64,000 nucleotides of DNA from Streptomyces aculeolatus (GTDB lineage: Bacteria; Actinomycetota; Actinomycetes; Streptomycetales; Streptomycetaceae). Below, piece by piece: positions 30,062-38,390 of this stretch (the stretch's first letter is position 1; every line of letters starts with the position of its first letter). The DNA lies in assembly GCF_020400605.1 (NCBI RefSeq), contig NZ_JAINRD010000001.1, forward strand, positions 558,001 through 622,000, read 5' to 3'. Made by a program: the position numbers and the translations under genes. The notes below the pieces were generated by a model. It saw nothing but the letters and a program-made list of their open reading frames with translations, did not search any database and was not told where the DNA came from.

Positions 30062-30463
30062 CCCCGCGCGGGCGCGGCGGCGGCTTCTACGGGGGCGCGG
30101 GCACAGAGTTGCGGCGGCGCCCTTGGGGCACCGCCGCTGTCTCATGTCGGCCGGGGTACCAGTGCGTGCAGAGATATATGCCCATCAGGCCCGGCACCCG
30201 TCCGTTGCCTGGTGTGGCGGTCCCTATTCGAGGGATCGGCGTCGCGTGGGTTCCCGACTTCCATGTGCGGTCCGTGGGGCCGTGGTTGCTGGGGGATCCT
30301 CCTCGGATGCCCTGGCTCTCGCGGGCCGTAATCCCTTTGTACTCCTACCCGCGGTGAGAGGGAAGCCCAGCGCTCAGATATTTACTTTCTCCTGCAAATA
30401 AGAGCGAAGGTTAATTATCGGGCGAAGCGGAAGGCGTGCAGGTCAGGGCGGAAACTCTGGCTC
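30062..30463. other. Convergent intergenic region with an A/T-rich tract; possible ncRNA
   Basis: Between the convergent Fic-like and HAD genes there are 400 bp without a plausible CDS. The segment 30376-30420 is strikingly A/T-rich for this genome (AGATATTTACTTTCTCCTGC, then AAATAAG and TTAATTAT). Convergent gene ends do not need a promoter, so such a tract suggests an independent transcript; on the minus strand TAAATA could serve as a -10. This is inference from composition only. Confidence 0.3.
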
Positions 30464-31294
30464 TCAGGCGGCCTGGAGGCGGCGGCGGTACGCGTACCAG
30501 ACCACCCCGGCCGCGGTCGCCGCCGCCAGCCCCGCGGCGGCCGCGGCCAGCACCGGCCGGGAGGGCAGCGAGAACTGCGGCAGCCGCTGCTTCAGCCGTA
30601 CGGGACGGGCGAAGGACAGTACCGGCCAGTCGCGCTGCTCCGCCTCGCGGCGCAGCGCCCGGTCGGGGTTCACGGCGTAGGCGTGGCCGACGGTCTCCAG
30701 GAGGGGTACGTCCGTGATCGAGTCGCTGTACGCGTACGAGCGCGCGAGGTCGTAGCCCTCGGCCGCGGCCAGCTCCCGCACGGCCTCCGCCTTGGCGGGG
30801 CCGTAGGCGTAGTAGTCGATCTCGCCCGTGTAGCGGCCGTCCTCGACGACCATGCGGGTGGCGATGGTGCGGTCAGCGCCGAGCAGTTCGCCGATGGGCT
30901 CGACCACCTCGGCGCCCGAACTGCTGACGATGACGACGTCGCGGCCGGCGAGGTGGTGGTGCTCGATGAGGGAGGCGGCCTCGTCATAGATGATCGGGTC
31001 GATGAGCTCGTGGAGGGTCTCGGCCACGATGTCGCTCACATGGGCCACGTTCCAGCCGCGGCAGAGGTCCGAGAGGTAGGCGCGCATGCGCTCGGTCTGC
31101 TCGTGGTCGGCGCCGCCCAGGAGGTAGATGAACTGGGAGTAGGCGGATCGGAGTACGGCCCTCCGGTTGATCAGCCCGCCGTGGTAGAAGGAGCGGCTGA
31201 AGGTCAGCGTGCTCGACTTCGCAATGACCGTCTTGTCCAGATCGAAGAACGCGGCTGTCCTGGGCAGCGAGTGGTTTTCCACGAGTGCGAGCAT
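30464..31294 (-). CDS. HAD-superfamily phosphatase (subclass IB) with C-terminal membrane anchor
   Basis: 276 residues. HAD motif I FFDLDKTVI (Asp18, Asp20), motif II VIVSSSGAEV, motif III Lys in GPAKAEAV and motif IV YSDSITDVPLLE all place it in the SerB/CicA-like IB group. The C-terminus has a hydrophobic segment (VLAAAAAGLAAATAAGVVWYA) followed by basic residues, probably a single membrane anchor. Homologues sit beside the ssd/tad genes in Streptomyces and have been linked by name to morphological differentiation. Start ATG 31294 is preceded by a weak site. Substrate unknown, perhaps a phospholipid or phosphoserine-like ester. Confidence 0.85.
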   Translation of the reverse strand: MLALVENHSLPRTAAFFDLDKTVIAKSSTLTFSRSFYHGGLINRRAVLRSAYSQFIYLLGGADHEQTERMRAYLSDLCRGWNVAHVSDIVAETLHELIDPIIYDEAASLIEHHHLAGRDVVIVSSSGAEVVEPIGELLGADRTIATRMVVEDGRYTGEIDYYAYGPAKAEAVRELAAAEGYDLARSYAYSDSITDVPLLETVGHAYAVNPDRALRREAEQRDWPVLSFARPVRLKQRLPQFSLPSRPVLAAAAAGLAAATAAGVVWYAYRRRLQAA

Positions 31295-31429
31295 AGGCGC
31301 CCACCATTCGGCGTAAGGTGTGGCGCGTGGGTTTGCCTGAGAAGGCTCTCGGGTACACCATGGAAGTCACGGATCGTTCGCGACCGTGCTAACCCGGACC
31401 GGCTCCTCCCCCCCCGAGTCGGCCGTGGG

Positions 31430-31464
31430 GACGACCCCCGCTCTCCCCCCCGGCGGGGGTCGTC
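31430..31464. terminator. Terminator-like hairpin upstream of ssd
   Basis: GACGACCCCCGC pairs perfectly with GCGGGGGTCGTC (12 bp, 11-nt loop). T-runs follow 15-30 nt downstream on the plus strand. No annotated gene ends here, so it may close a leader or small RNA. Confidence 0.45.
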
Positions 31465-31659
31465 GCATGTCCGGACTCCGGTTTTTTCGAATTTTTCTCC
31501 GGTCTTGCCGGATCTTCTCCCGCTCTTCCCGGTCGCTCCTTGCTTCGAGCCGTCCTTCGGGCTGTCTTCAACGGTCTTCAGCGCTGTCGTGGAACTAGAC
31601 GCATCACCGTGGGTAACCGTTGCCCTCGATCTGCACGCTCCCCCGATCGAGTGACGGAG

Positions 31660-31686
31660 TTGTCCACAATTGGTGGGTTATCCACA
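31660..31686. promoter_or_regulatory. Pair of DnaA boxes upstream of ssd
   Basis: TTGTCCACA (31660-31668) and TTATCCACA (31678-31686) are same-strand matches to the Streptomyces and E. coli DnaA boxes, separated by 9 bp. They lie about 150 bp before the ssd start. The same pair with the same spacing recurs before tmk. Confidence 0.6.
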
Positions 31687-31831
31687 GATCCCGACCAAGA
31701 TCCACGAGGTGTGGGGCGTCGGGGGCACGGTGGGGTCGGAAGCGGGTCCGGTGCCGCCGCGGAGGGCGGTTGGCGCGGGCCGAGGCGGACGGCGTGCCGG
31801 GTGGGCCGCCGGGTGAAGCGGGGGAGTCGGC

Positions 31832-33148
31832 GTGATGAGTCGGGTGTGGAGCGGCGGGCTGCGGGACGGGCTGTCCGGCGGCGGGTTGCAGGGAGGCGCG
31901 CTGTCGGGGGTGGGTCTGCCGGGCGGCGGGCTGTCGGTCAGGAGTCTGTCGGGCCGGGGGTACGGCTCCGGGGCCGCCGGTCGTCGGCGCGGTGCCGGAG
32001 GCGCGGTGGGCGGCGCGGGGAGTGCGTCCGCCGGCTCCGGGGGCGGTGCCGGCGATGGCGGCGCCGACGGGCGGCCGCTGGTGGTCACGGAGGACGAGGA
32101 CCTGCTCGATGACCTGCTGCGTCTCTGCGCCGCGGCGGGCACGCAGGCGGAGGTCTCGCATGCCCCCGGGCGGCAGGACTGGGCCGCGGCGCCGCTAGTG
32201 CTGGTCGGGGACGACACCGCCGGGCGGCTGGCTGCGGCGGGGCCGGCCCGGCGGGACGGGGTGGTGCTCGTCGGCCGGGATCAGGACGACCCCGGGGTGT
32301 GGGAGCGCGCGGTCGCGGTCGGGGCGGAGCAGGTGCTCGTGCTGCCGGACGGGGAGACGGAGTTGGTGGACCGGATCGCCGACGCCGCGGAGGGAGTCGG
32401 CGCGCAGGCCCGCACGGTCGGCGTGGTCGGCGGCCGGGGCGGCGCCGGGGCGTCCACCCTGGCCTGCGCGCTTGCGGTGACGGCGGCGCGGGCCGGACGG
32501 CGGACTGTGCTGGTCGACGCGGATCCGCTGGGCGGAGGGCTCGACGTGCTGCTCGGCGGTGAGGAGGCGGAGGGGCTGCGCTGGCCGGCCTTCGCGGCGT
32601 CGCGGGGGCGGATCGGCGGTGCGGCGCTGGAGGAGTCGCTGCCGCGGCTGCACGACCTGCGGTTGCTGAGCTGGGACCGGGGCGGCGGCGAGGCGGGGGC
32701 CGCGCCGGTGGCGCCGGAGGCGATGCGCTCGGTGCTCGCGGCGGCCCGGCGGCGGGGCGGTGTGGTCGTGGTCGACCTGCCGCGGCGGGTGGACGAGCCG
32801 GTGGCCGAGGCGCTGGCCCAGCTGGACGTGGGGCTGCTGGTGGTGCCGGCAGAACTGCGCGCGGTCGCGGCGGCGCACCGGGTGGCGGATGCCGTGCGGA
32901 TGGTGCTGGGCGATCTGCGGGTGGTGGTCCGGGGCCCGGCGCGGCGCGGTCTGGCGGCCGAGGACGTCGCCGACCTCCTGCGCCTCCCGCTCGCCGGCGA
33001 ACTCCCCGCGGAACCGGGTCTGCCGCAGGCCGCCGAGAGCGGCGCCCCTCCTCCGGGCACCCGCCCCCGCACGCCGCTGTCCCGCTTCTGCGCGGACTTC
33101 TGGGCCCGGGCCCTGCCCGGCGCGAGCACGGAGGGGGCAGCGGTATGA
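31832..33148 (+). CDS. ssd: Septum-site-determining protein Ssd (CpaE/TadZ-like ATPase)
   Basis: 438 residues from GTG 31832, after GGGGGAG. The first 80 residues are Gly/Ser-rich repeats of the form LxGGGLxG, probably disordered. A receiver-like domain without obvious phosphoacceptor follows (PLVVTEDEDLLDDLLRLC). The ParA/MinD-type ATPase begins near 195 with the deviant loop GGRGGAGAST at about 203, and VVVVDLPRR serves as Walker B. Ssd heads actinobacterial Tad loci and, in mycobacteria, influences septum formation. It overlaps tadA by 4 bp and is the first gene of a coupled seven-gene unit. The DnaA-box pair lies in its upstream region. Confidence 0.85.
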   Translation: MMSRVWSGGLRDGLSGGGLQGGALSGVGLPGGGLSVRSLSGRGYGSGAAGRRRGAGGAVGGAGSASAGSGGGAGDGGADGRPLVVTEDEDLLDDLLRLCAAAGTQAEVSHAPGRQDWAAAPLVLVGDDTAGRLAAAGPARRDGVVLVGRDQDDPGVWERAVAVGAEQVLVLPDGETELVDRIADAAEGVGAQARTVGVVGGRGGAGASTLACALAVTAARAGRRTVLVDADPLGGGLDVLLGGEEAEGLRWPAFAASRGRIGGAALEESLPRLHDLRLLSWDRGGGEAGAAPVAPEAMRSVLAAARRRGGVVVVDLPRRVDEPVAEALAQLDVGLLVVPAELRAVAAAHRVADAVRMVLGDLRVVVRGPARRGLAAEDVADLLRLPLAGELPAEPGLPQAAESGAPPPGTRPRTPLSRFCADFWARALPGASTEGAAV

Positions 33149-34617
33149 GGTGCACGGAGCAGGAGGCGGACCGGCCGGTCACGAGGTCCGGGTGGACTCT
33201 GCTGCGGTATGGCCGGGACGCGGACGGCGGCGGGGCGGCGGCTGCCGGATCCGGTACGGCCGGTGGGAGCGGCGTCCGGCCGGAGTCTGCCTGTGCGGGG
33301 TGTGATGCGGACGGCCAGGAGGCGCCCGGCGCGGATCTCGCGGCACCCGGACGCGAGTTGCGGCCGGATTCCCTGCGGGCGGTGTACGACTCGGGCGGTG
33401 GACGACCAGCGGCGACAGCCCCGGCCCGTACGGCGCGCATTGACGGGGAGATCCCTGTCGTTTCGGGGCAGTTGGTCGGCGCGGTGCGGCGGCGGCTGGC
33501 GGAGAGCGGTGGGGAGCCCACGCCCGCCGGGGTTGCCGCCGCGCTGCGGCGGGAGGGGCGGCTGCTCGGCGACACCGAGGTCCTGGCGATCGTGGGCGCG
33601 CTGCGCTCGGAGATGGTCGGCAGCGGACCGCTGGAGCCGCTGCTGGCCCAGCCGGACGTCACGGATGTGCTCGTCACCGCGCCGGACGAGGTGTGGGTGG
33701 ACCGGGGGTGCGGTCTGGAGCGGGTCGACGTGCGGTTCGCGGACGCCAGTACCGTACGGCGGCTGGCCCAGCGCCTCGCCGCCGTCGCGGGGCGGCGGCT
33801 CGACGACGCCCGCCCGTGGGTCGACGCGCGGTTGCCGGACGGCACGCGGCTGCACGCGGTCCTCCCGCCGGTGGCGGTGGGGTCGGCCTGCCTCTCGCTG
33901 CGGGTGGTGCGGCGGCGGGCGTTCGGCCTCGCGGAGCTGACCGCCGCCGGGACGGTGCCGCCTGGCGGCGAGGGCCTGTTGCGCGGCCTCCTCGACGCTC
34001 GGCTCTCGTTCCTGATCAGCGGCGGCACGGGCAGCGGCAAGACGACTCTGCTGAGTGCGCTGCTGTCGCTGGTGCGGCCGGACGAGCGGATCGTGCTGGC
34101 CGAGGAGTCGGCCGAGTTGCGGCCGGATCACCCCCATGTCGTACGCCTCGAAGCCCGCCCCGCGAACCAGGAGGGCATCGGCGAGGTGACCCTCCAGGAC
34201 CTCGTGCGGCAGGCGCTGCGGATGCGCCCCGACCGGCTGGTCGTGGGCGAGGTGCGGGGCCGCGAGGTCGTCGATCTCCTGGCCGCCCTCAACACGGGCC
34301 ATGAAGGCGGCTCGGGCACCGTCCACGCGAACGCGGCCGGTGACGTGCCCGCGCGACTCGAGGCGCTGGGCGCGGTCGCGGGCCTCGACCGGCCCGCTCT
34401 GCACAGCCAGTTGGCGGCGGCGGTGTCGGTGCTGCTGCACCTGGTGCGCGACCGGCGGGGGCGGCGGCGTATCGCGGAGGTGCACGTGCTGGAGCGGGAC
34501 GGCGCGGGGCTGGTGACGGCGGTGCCCGCGGCGGTGTGGGCGGCCGGCGGGTTCGCGCGGCGGGCCGGATGGCCGCGGCTGGAGCGGCTGTTGGAGCGGG
34601 GCGGGGGCGCGGAGTGA
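33145..34617 (+). CDS. tadA: TadA/CpaF-type secretion ATPase
   Basis: 490 residues, hexameric ATPase that powers Flp-type pilus assembly or secretion. The N-terminal 110 residues are variable. The N-domain with QLVGAVRRRLAESGG leads to the catalytic domain: Walker A ISGGTGSGKTTLL (from about 291), Asp/His boxes in LVRPDERIVLAEESAELRPDH and MRPDRLVVGEVRGREVVDLL, and the end motif TGHEGGSGTVHANAA. ATG lies inside the ssd stop. No secretin gene accompanies it, as expected in a monoderm. Confidence 0.92.
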   Translation: MRCTEQEADRPVTRSGWTLLRYGRDADGGGAAAAGSGTAGGSGVRPESACAGCDADGQEAPGADLAAPGRELRPDSLRAVYDSGGGRPAATAPARTARIDGEIPVVSGQLVGAVRRRLAESGGEPTPAGVAAALRREGRLLGDTEVLAIVGALRSEMVGSGPLEPLLAQPDVTDVLVTAPDEVWVDRGCGLERVDVRFADASTVRRLAQRLAAVAGRRLDDARPWVDARLPDGTRLHAVLPPVAVGSACLSLRVVRRRAFGLAELTAAGTVPPGGEGLLRGLLDARLSFLISGGTGSGKTTLLSALLSLVRPDERIVLAEESAELRPDHPHVVRLEARPANQEGIGEVTLQDLVRQALRMRPDRLVVGEVRGREVVDLLAALNTGHEGGSGTVHANAAGDVPARLEALGAVAGLDRPALHSQLAAAVSVLLHLVRDRRGRRRIAEVHVLERDGAGLVTAVPAAVWAAGGFARRAGWPRLERLLERGGGAE

Positions 34618-35471
34618 GCGGGGAGGTCGCGGCGGTGGCGCCGCTGTGCGGGGCGGCGTTGTGCGCGGGGGCGGCCGTCGTGCTGGGCGGCGGGCGGCCG
34701 CCCGCGGTGCGGCGGGCCCGGGCGCTGCTGGGGCCGCCGGGCGGTGCGGTGCCCCCGGGGCCGCTGCGGCGGGCGGCCGGGCTCGTACGGGCGTGGGGTG
34801 GGCGACGCGAGTTGTGGTGCCTGCCGGCCGCGGGTGCGGTGGCGCTGCTGGGTGCGTCGTGGCTGCCCCTGATCGCGGGGGCGGTGGCGGTGCCGCTCGT
34901 CGGGCGGCGGCTGCGCGACCGGGAGCGGCGGGGCGCGGAGGTGCTCCGGGCGGCGGCGGTCATCGAGTTGTGCGCGGCGGTGGCGGGCGGGCTGCGGGCC
35001 GGGAGGCAGCCGACGGAGGTCTTGCTCGCCGCGGCGCCGGGCGGCCCCGCGGGCGGTCCCGAGGTGCTGGCCGCGGCGCGGTTCGGCGGGGACGTGCCGG
35101 GCGCCCTGCGTGCGGCGGCCGGTGCGCCGGGTGCGCAGGGGCTGGCGGGTGTCGCCGCGTGCTGGCAGGTGGCCGCGGGCGGCGGCGCCGGTCTCGCGGA
35201 CGGGCTGGACCGGGTGGCGGCGGCGCTGCGCGCGCAGCGGGACGGACGGGACGAGTTGCAGGCCCAGTTGGCGGGCCCGCGGGCGACGGCGCTGCTGCTG
35301 GCGCTGCTGCCCTGCTTCGGTCTGCTGATGGGCTCCGCGCTCGGTGCCGCGCCGCTGCGGGTGCTGCTGCATACGCCGGCGGGGCTGGTCTGCCTGGTCG
35401 CGGGCGGTCTGCTGGAGTGGGCAGGGCTGGCCTGGGTGGCCCGGATCGTGCGGGGTGCGCATGCGCGCTGA
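34614..35471 (+). CDS. tadB: TadB-type membrane platform protein (T2SSF family)
   Basis: 285 residues from GTG 34614, which overlaps the tadA stop. Two hydrophobic segments lie near the N-terminus and two at the C-terminus (ATALLLALLPCFGLLMGSAL and a final pair), flanking a cytoplasmic helical T2SSF domain with AAAVIELCAAVAGGLRAGR. It forms half of the inner-membrane platform on which TadA works. The sequence is unusually rich in GCG/GGG codons, giving an Ala/Gly/Arg-heavy product. Confidence 0.85.
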   Translation: MSGEVAAVAPLCGAALCAGAAVVLGGGRPPAVRRARALLGPPGGAVPPGPLRRAAGLVRAWGGRRELWCLPAAGAVALLGASWLPLIAGAVAVPLVGRRLRDRERRGAEVLRAAAVIELCAAVAGGLRAGRQPTEVLLAAAPGGPAGGPEVLAAARFGGDVPGALRAAAGAPGAQGLAGVAACWQVAAGGGAGLADGLDRVAAALRAQRDGRDELQAQLAGPRATALLLALLPCFGLLMGSALGAAPLRVLLHTPAGLVCLVAGGLLEWAGLAWVARIVRGAHAR

Positions 35472-36276
35472 GTTCATCCACAGCCTGTGGACAGCGCTTT
35501 CGGTTCTGGCCGCGGCGTACTGCGCGGCGGACGCGGCCCTCGCGGGCCAGCGCGCCCGGGCCGCGCGGCGCCGGTGCCAGGGCGTGCTGGGCCCCATGGC
35601 GTCGCCCGTACTCCCGGAGCCGGCCGGGCGCTGCGGCCCCGGGCAGGTGCTGGTCGTGGTGCGGCTCCGTGGTGCGGCGGTGCGTTGGGGGCCGGCTCTG
35701 CTCGCGGGGGTCGCGGTGCTCATCTTCGTCGGCGGGGCGGTCGGCGCGGTGGCGGGACTCGCCGCCGCGTACGGCATACGGCGGTGGCAGCGCCGGACCG
35801 CCACCGTTGCACGGCGCGATGCCCGCATACGTACCGGCCCCGACCTCGCCCTGGCCGCCGACCTCCTCGCCGCCTGCCTCGCGGCCGGTGCGGAGCCGCG
35901 CGAGGCCGCCGCGGAGGTAGGGCGCTCGCTGGGCGGCCCGGTCGGCTCACGACTGGCGCAGGGCGCAGCGGAGCTGAGCCTGGGCGCCGCCCCGCACACG
36001 GCCTGGGCGCCCCTCGCGGAGCTGCCGGGCGCGGCACGGCTGGCGGACTGGCTGGAGCAGGCGGGCCGCTCGGGCGTACCGGTGGTCGGCGCGGTCTCCC
36101 GGCTGGCCGCCGAGTGCCGGGCGGAGGAGACCCGTTCGGCGGCGGCCCGGGCGCGCCGGGCGGGGGTCGCGGTGGCGGGCCCGCTGGGGCTGTGCTTCCT
36201 GCCCGCGTTCCTCGCGGTCGGGGTGGCGCCGGTGGTGATGGGCCTGGCGACGCGGTTGCTGGGCGGCAGTGCATGA
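35461..36276 (+). CDS. tadC: TadC-type membrane platform protein (T2SSF family)
   Basis: 271 residues from ATG 35461, overlapping the tadB end by 11 bp. The order is N-terminal membrane segment (SLWTALSVLAAAYCAADAAL), a second hydrophobic pair around 80-105, a T2SSF domain (LALAADLLAACLAAGAEPREA ... LADWLEQAGRSGVPV), then a C-terminal span (GPLGLCFLPAFLAVGVAPVV). It is the second platform subunit. Two DnaA-box-like 9-mers in opposite orientation fall in its first codons (35474-35494). Confidence 0.84.
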   Translation: MRAEFIHSLWTALSVLAAAYCAADAALAGQRARAARRRCQGVLGPMASPVLPEPAGRCGPGQVLVVVRLRGAAVRWGPALLAGVAVLIFVGGAVGAVAGLAAAYGIRRWQRRTATVARRDARIRTGPDLALAADLLAACLAAGAEPREAAAEVGRSLGGPVGSRLAQGAAELSLGAAPHTAWAPLAELPGAARLADWLEQAGRSGVPVVGAVSRLAAECRAEETRSAAARARRAGVAVAGPLGLCFLPAFLAVGVAPVVMGLATRLLGGSA

Positions 36277-36515
36277 CGGACACGGAAGCGGAATCGGAAG
36301 ACACGGGGGTCGAGATGGCCGGCAGGTTCGTCCGGAGGGTGCGCGCGTGCGCACGGAGGCTCGGCGGGGACGCGGGGATGACGACGTCCGAGTACGCGGT
36401 CGGCACGATCGCGGCGGTCGCGTTCGCGGCGATCTTGTACAAGGTGGTGACGAGCGATGCGGTCGGCGGTGCGCTGCAGGCAGTGGTGGAACGGGCGCTG
36501 GACGTCCCGTTCTGA
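36273..36515 (+). CDS. Flp-like pilin / DUF4244 protein
   Basis: 80 residues. A short charged leader ends in GGDAG, then MTTSEYAVGTIAAVAFAAIL. This is the type IV/Flp prepilin arrangement: Gly35 before the cut, Glu at mature position 5, followed by a single hydrophobic helix. DUF4244 is the actinobacterial family at this place in Tad loci and is the probable main pilin. ATG overlaps the tadC stop. No prepilin peptidase is encoded in this cluster, so processing must come from elsewhere. Confidence 0.82.
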   Translation: MTDTEAESEDTGVEMAGRFVRRVRACARRLGGDAGMTTSEYAVGTIAAVAFAAILYKVVTSDAVGGALQAVVERALDVPF

Positions 36516-36534
36516 CCCGGACGCCGCCGGCACG

Positions 36535-36912
36535 GTGACGGATGCGCGGTCCGGCCCGCGGGCGGCCCGGGCGAGGAGGGACGCGGGGGTCGTCACCGCG
36601 GAGGCGGCGGTGGCCGTTCCGGCGCTGGTGTTCCTCGCCCTCGGGCTGGTCTGGGCGCTCATGGCCGCCGCCGCGCAGATCCAGTGCGTGGACGCCGCCC
36701 GCGCGGGCGCGCGGGCCGCGGCCCGGGGCGAGTCCGCCGCGGACGTACGCGGGGCCGCACTGGCGGCGGCGCCCCGCCGCGCGGACGTGGCGGTGGCGCG
36801 GGACGGCGATCTGGTGCGCGTCCGGGTGCGGGCGGCTGCGCCGGGACCGGGGTCGCTCTCCCTCGACCTGGGAGGGGAGGCGGTCGCCCTTGCGGAAGAG
36901 ACCGTTCGATGA
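36535..36912 (+). CDS. TadE-like pseudopilin
   Basis: 125 residues from GTG 36535. A basic leader (RAARARRDAG) is followed by VVTAEAAVAVPALVFLALGL, the TadE signature with Glu near mature position 5 and one hydrophobic helix. The remainder is a small soluble domain rich in Ala and Arg. TadE proteins are minor pilins cut by the same peptidase as Flp. It begins 19 bp after the pilin gene. No good alternative start was seen. Confidence 0.75.
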   Translation: MTDARSGPRAARARRDAGVVTAEAAVAVPALVFLALGLVWALMAAAAQIQCVDAARAGARAAARGESAADVRGAALAAAPRRADVAVARDGDLVRVRVRAAAPGPGSLSLDLGGEAVALAEETVR

Positions 36913-37249
36913 CCGGGGCGGGGCGACCGTGTGGTCGGCGCTGGCGTGCTTCGCGCTGTGCGCGGTGTTTGCCGCCGCGCTGGGCCTGGGGCAGGCGGTG
37001 CACTCCCGGCACCGCGCCGGCGGGGCGGCCGACCTGGCCGCGCTGGCGGCCGCGGACCGGGCGCTGCTCGGCGAGGCTGCGGCCTGCGCCGCGGCCGGCC
37101 GGGTGGCGGCGGCGCAGGGTGCCCGGCTGCTGCGCTGCGCCGTCTCCGGGGAGGTCGCGGACGTGGTGGCCTCCGCCCGTACGGGCCGTTTCACCGCCGA
37201 GGTCCGCTCCCGCGCCGGACCGCCGGCGGACCGCCGGGGGTTGCGGTAG
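36890..37249 (+). CDS. TadE/TadG-like secretion-associated small protein (Rv3654c-like)
   Basis: 119 residues from TTG 36890, nine bases after GGGGAGG, overlapping the previous gene by 23 bp. DDRGGATVWSALACFALCAV opens with a short charged head and a hydrophobic helix, then the HRAGGAADLAALAAA motif typical of helicase/secretion neighbourhood TadE-like proteins. Two cysteine pairs (C80-like AAACAAAG and LLRCAV) may bridge outside the membrane. It ends the Tad operon; the next gene is unrelated. Confidence 0.68.
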   Translation: MRKRPFDDRGGATVWSALACFALCAVFAAALGLGQAVHSRHRAGGAADLAALAAADRALLGEAAACAAAGRVAAAQGARLLRCAVSGEVADVVASARTGRFTAEVRSRAGPPADRRGLR

Positions 37250-37303
37250 AGCGCGCTCCAGCCCTCAGACTCCGGCCTTGGCAGACACACGAAGGGACTC
37301 CGC

Positions 37304-38290
37304 ATGAAGTACCGCACGATCGGCGCCGACCCGCAGAACCGGCGCGAGGTGAGCGTGCTCAGCCTCGGGGCCATGCTGTTCGGCTCCCTGACCGACGAGG
37401 AGACGTCGTTCGCGATCCTCGACCGCTACGTCGAGGCCGGCGGCACGTTCGTCGACACCTCCGACAACTACGCGTTCTGGGCGGACGGTTCGCAGGGCGG
37501 CCAGAGCGAGAGCCTGCTCGGGCGGTGGCGGCGCAGCCGGGGCATCGGGGGCGAGGTGGTCATCGCGACCAAGCTCGGCGCCCGGCCGCTCGCGCCCGGC
37601 ACCTCGTACGTCGACAACGCCGAGGGCCTGTCGGCGAAGGTGATCCGGCAGTCCGCGCAGGAGAGCCGGCAGCGGCTCGGGGTGGAGAAGCTGGACGTCC
37701 TGTACGCACACATCGACGACATGGGCGTGCCGCAGGAGGAGACCGTCGAGGCCTTCGGCGCGCTCGTGGCGGAGGGCTCCGTGGGGCTGCTGGGCGTCAG
37801 CAACCAGTGGGTCTGGCGGGTGGAGCGTGCCCGTGCCCACGCGGCGGCGTCCGGCCTCGCCGGGTACGAGCTGCTGCAGTACCACCACACCTACCTGCGC
37901 CGCCGCACCGACCGGCCCAGCGAGATCGACCCCGACGGGTCCCCGGGCGGCGTGGACGGGGCGATGCTCAGCTACCTGCGCCACAACCCCGGGCTGGCGC
38001 TCGTCGCGTACACGCCGCTGCTCTCCGGCGGCTACGTCCGCGCGGACAAGCCGCTCGGCCACGAGCTGGACCACCCGGGGACCCCGGCGCGGCTCGAGGC
38101 GCTCCGGGCGGTGGCGCAGGAGGCCGGGGCCACGGTCAACCAGGTGGTGCTGTCCTGGCTGATAGGCGGGGAGGTGCCGGTGATACCGCTGGTCGGGGCC
38201 TCGTCCGTGGCACAGCTGGACGAGAGCCTGGCCGCGGTGGACCTGGAGCTGACCGAGGACCAGCGGGCCCGCCTCGACGCCGCCGGCTGA
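37304..38290 (+). CDS. Aldo/keto reductase
   Basis: 328 residues, NADPH-dependent (beta/alpha)8 oxidoreductase. The tetrad is recognisable: Asp in FVDTSDNYAF with the following Tyr, Lys in VIATKLGARPL, and His in VLYAHIDDMG. The cofactor end reads VIPLVGASSVAQLDESLAA. ATG has AAGGGA upstream. It lies 54 bp after the Tad operon but is functionally distinct and has its own ribosome site; it may still be co-transcribed. Substrate unknown. Confidence 0.9.
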   Translation: MKYRTIGADPQNRREVSVLSLGAMLFGSLTDEETSFAILDRYVEAGGTFVDTSDNYAFWADGSQGGQSESLLGRWRRSRGIGGEVVIATKLGARPLAPGTSYVDNAEGLSAKVIRQSAQESRQRLGVEKLDVLYAHIDDMGVPQEETVEAFGALVAEGSVGLLGVSNQWVWRVERARAHAAASGLAGYELLQYHHTYLRRRTDRPSEIDPDGSPGGVDGAMLSYLRHNPGLALVAYTPLLSGGYVRADKPLGHELDHPGTPARLEALRAVAQEAGATVNQVVLSWLIGGEVPVIPLVGASSVAQLDESLAAVDLELTEDQRARLDAAG

Positions 38291-38390
38291 CCCCCGCGGG
38301 CGGGGCGCCGAACGCGGGGCCGCAGTGCGGCCGGCCCGGCGCGCGAACGGGACGGCGGCCTCCGGGGGGCGTCGGCCAGGCCTCGGCCGG

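Larger units (their letters stand above)
31295..31831. other. Divergent intergenic region between HAD phosphatase and ssd
   Basis: 537 bp, much longer than neighbouring gaps. It holds a strong hairpin (31430-31464), followed by T-runs (TTTTTT near 31480 and TTTTT near 31492), then two DnaA-box-like 9-mers (31660-31686) and the Gly-rich leader region of ssd. No coding region is supported. The hairpin plus T-rich stretch looks like the end of a short transcript rather than a promoter. Confidence 0.45.

Noticed and set aside
31660..31686. A replication origin at the DnaA boxes
   Set aside because: Only two boxes, no dnaA, dnaN or gyrase genes and no box cluster of the oriC kind. A regulatory site is more plausible.
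32085..34485. Long Arg/Pro-rich open frames antisense to the ssd and tadA genes
   Set aside because: Composition is typical of shadow frames; the plus-strand products carry recognisable ATPase motifs.
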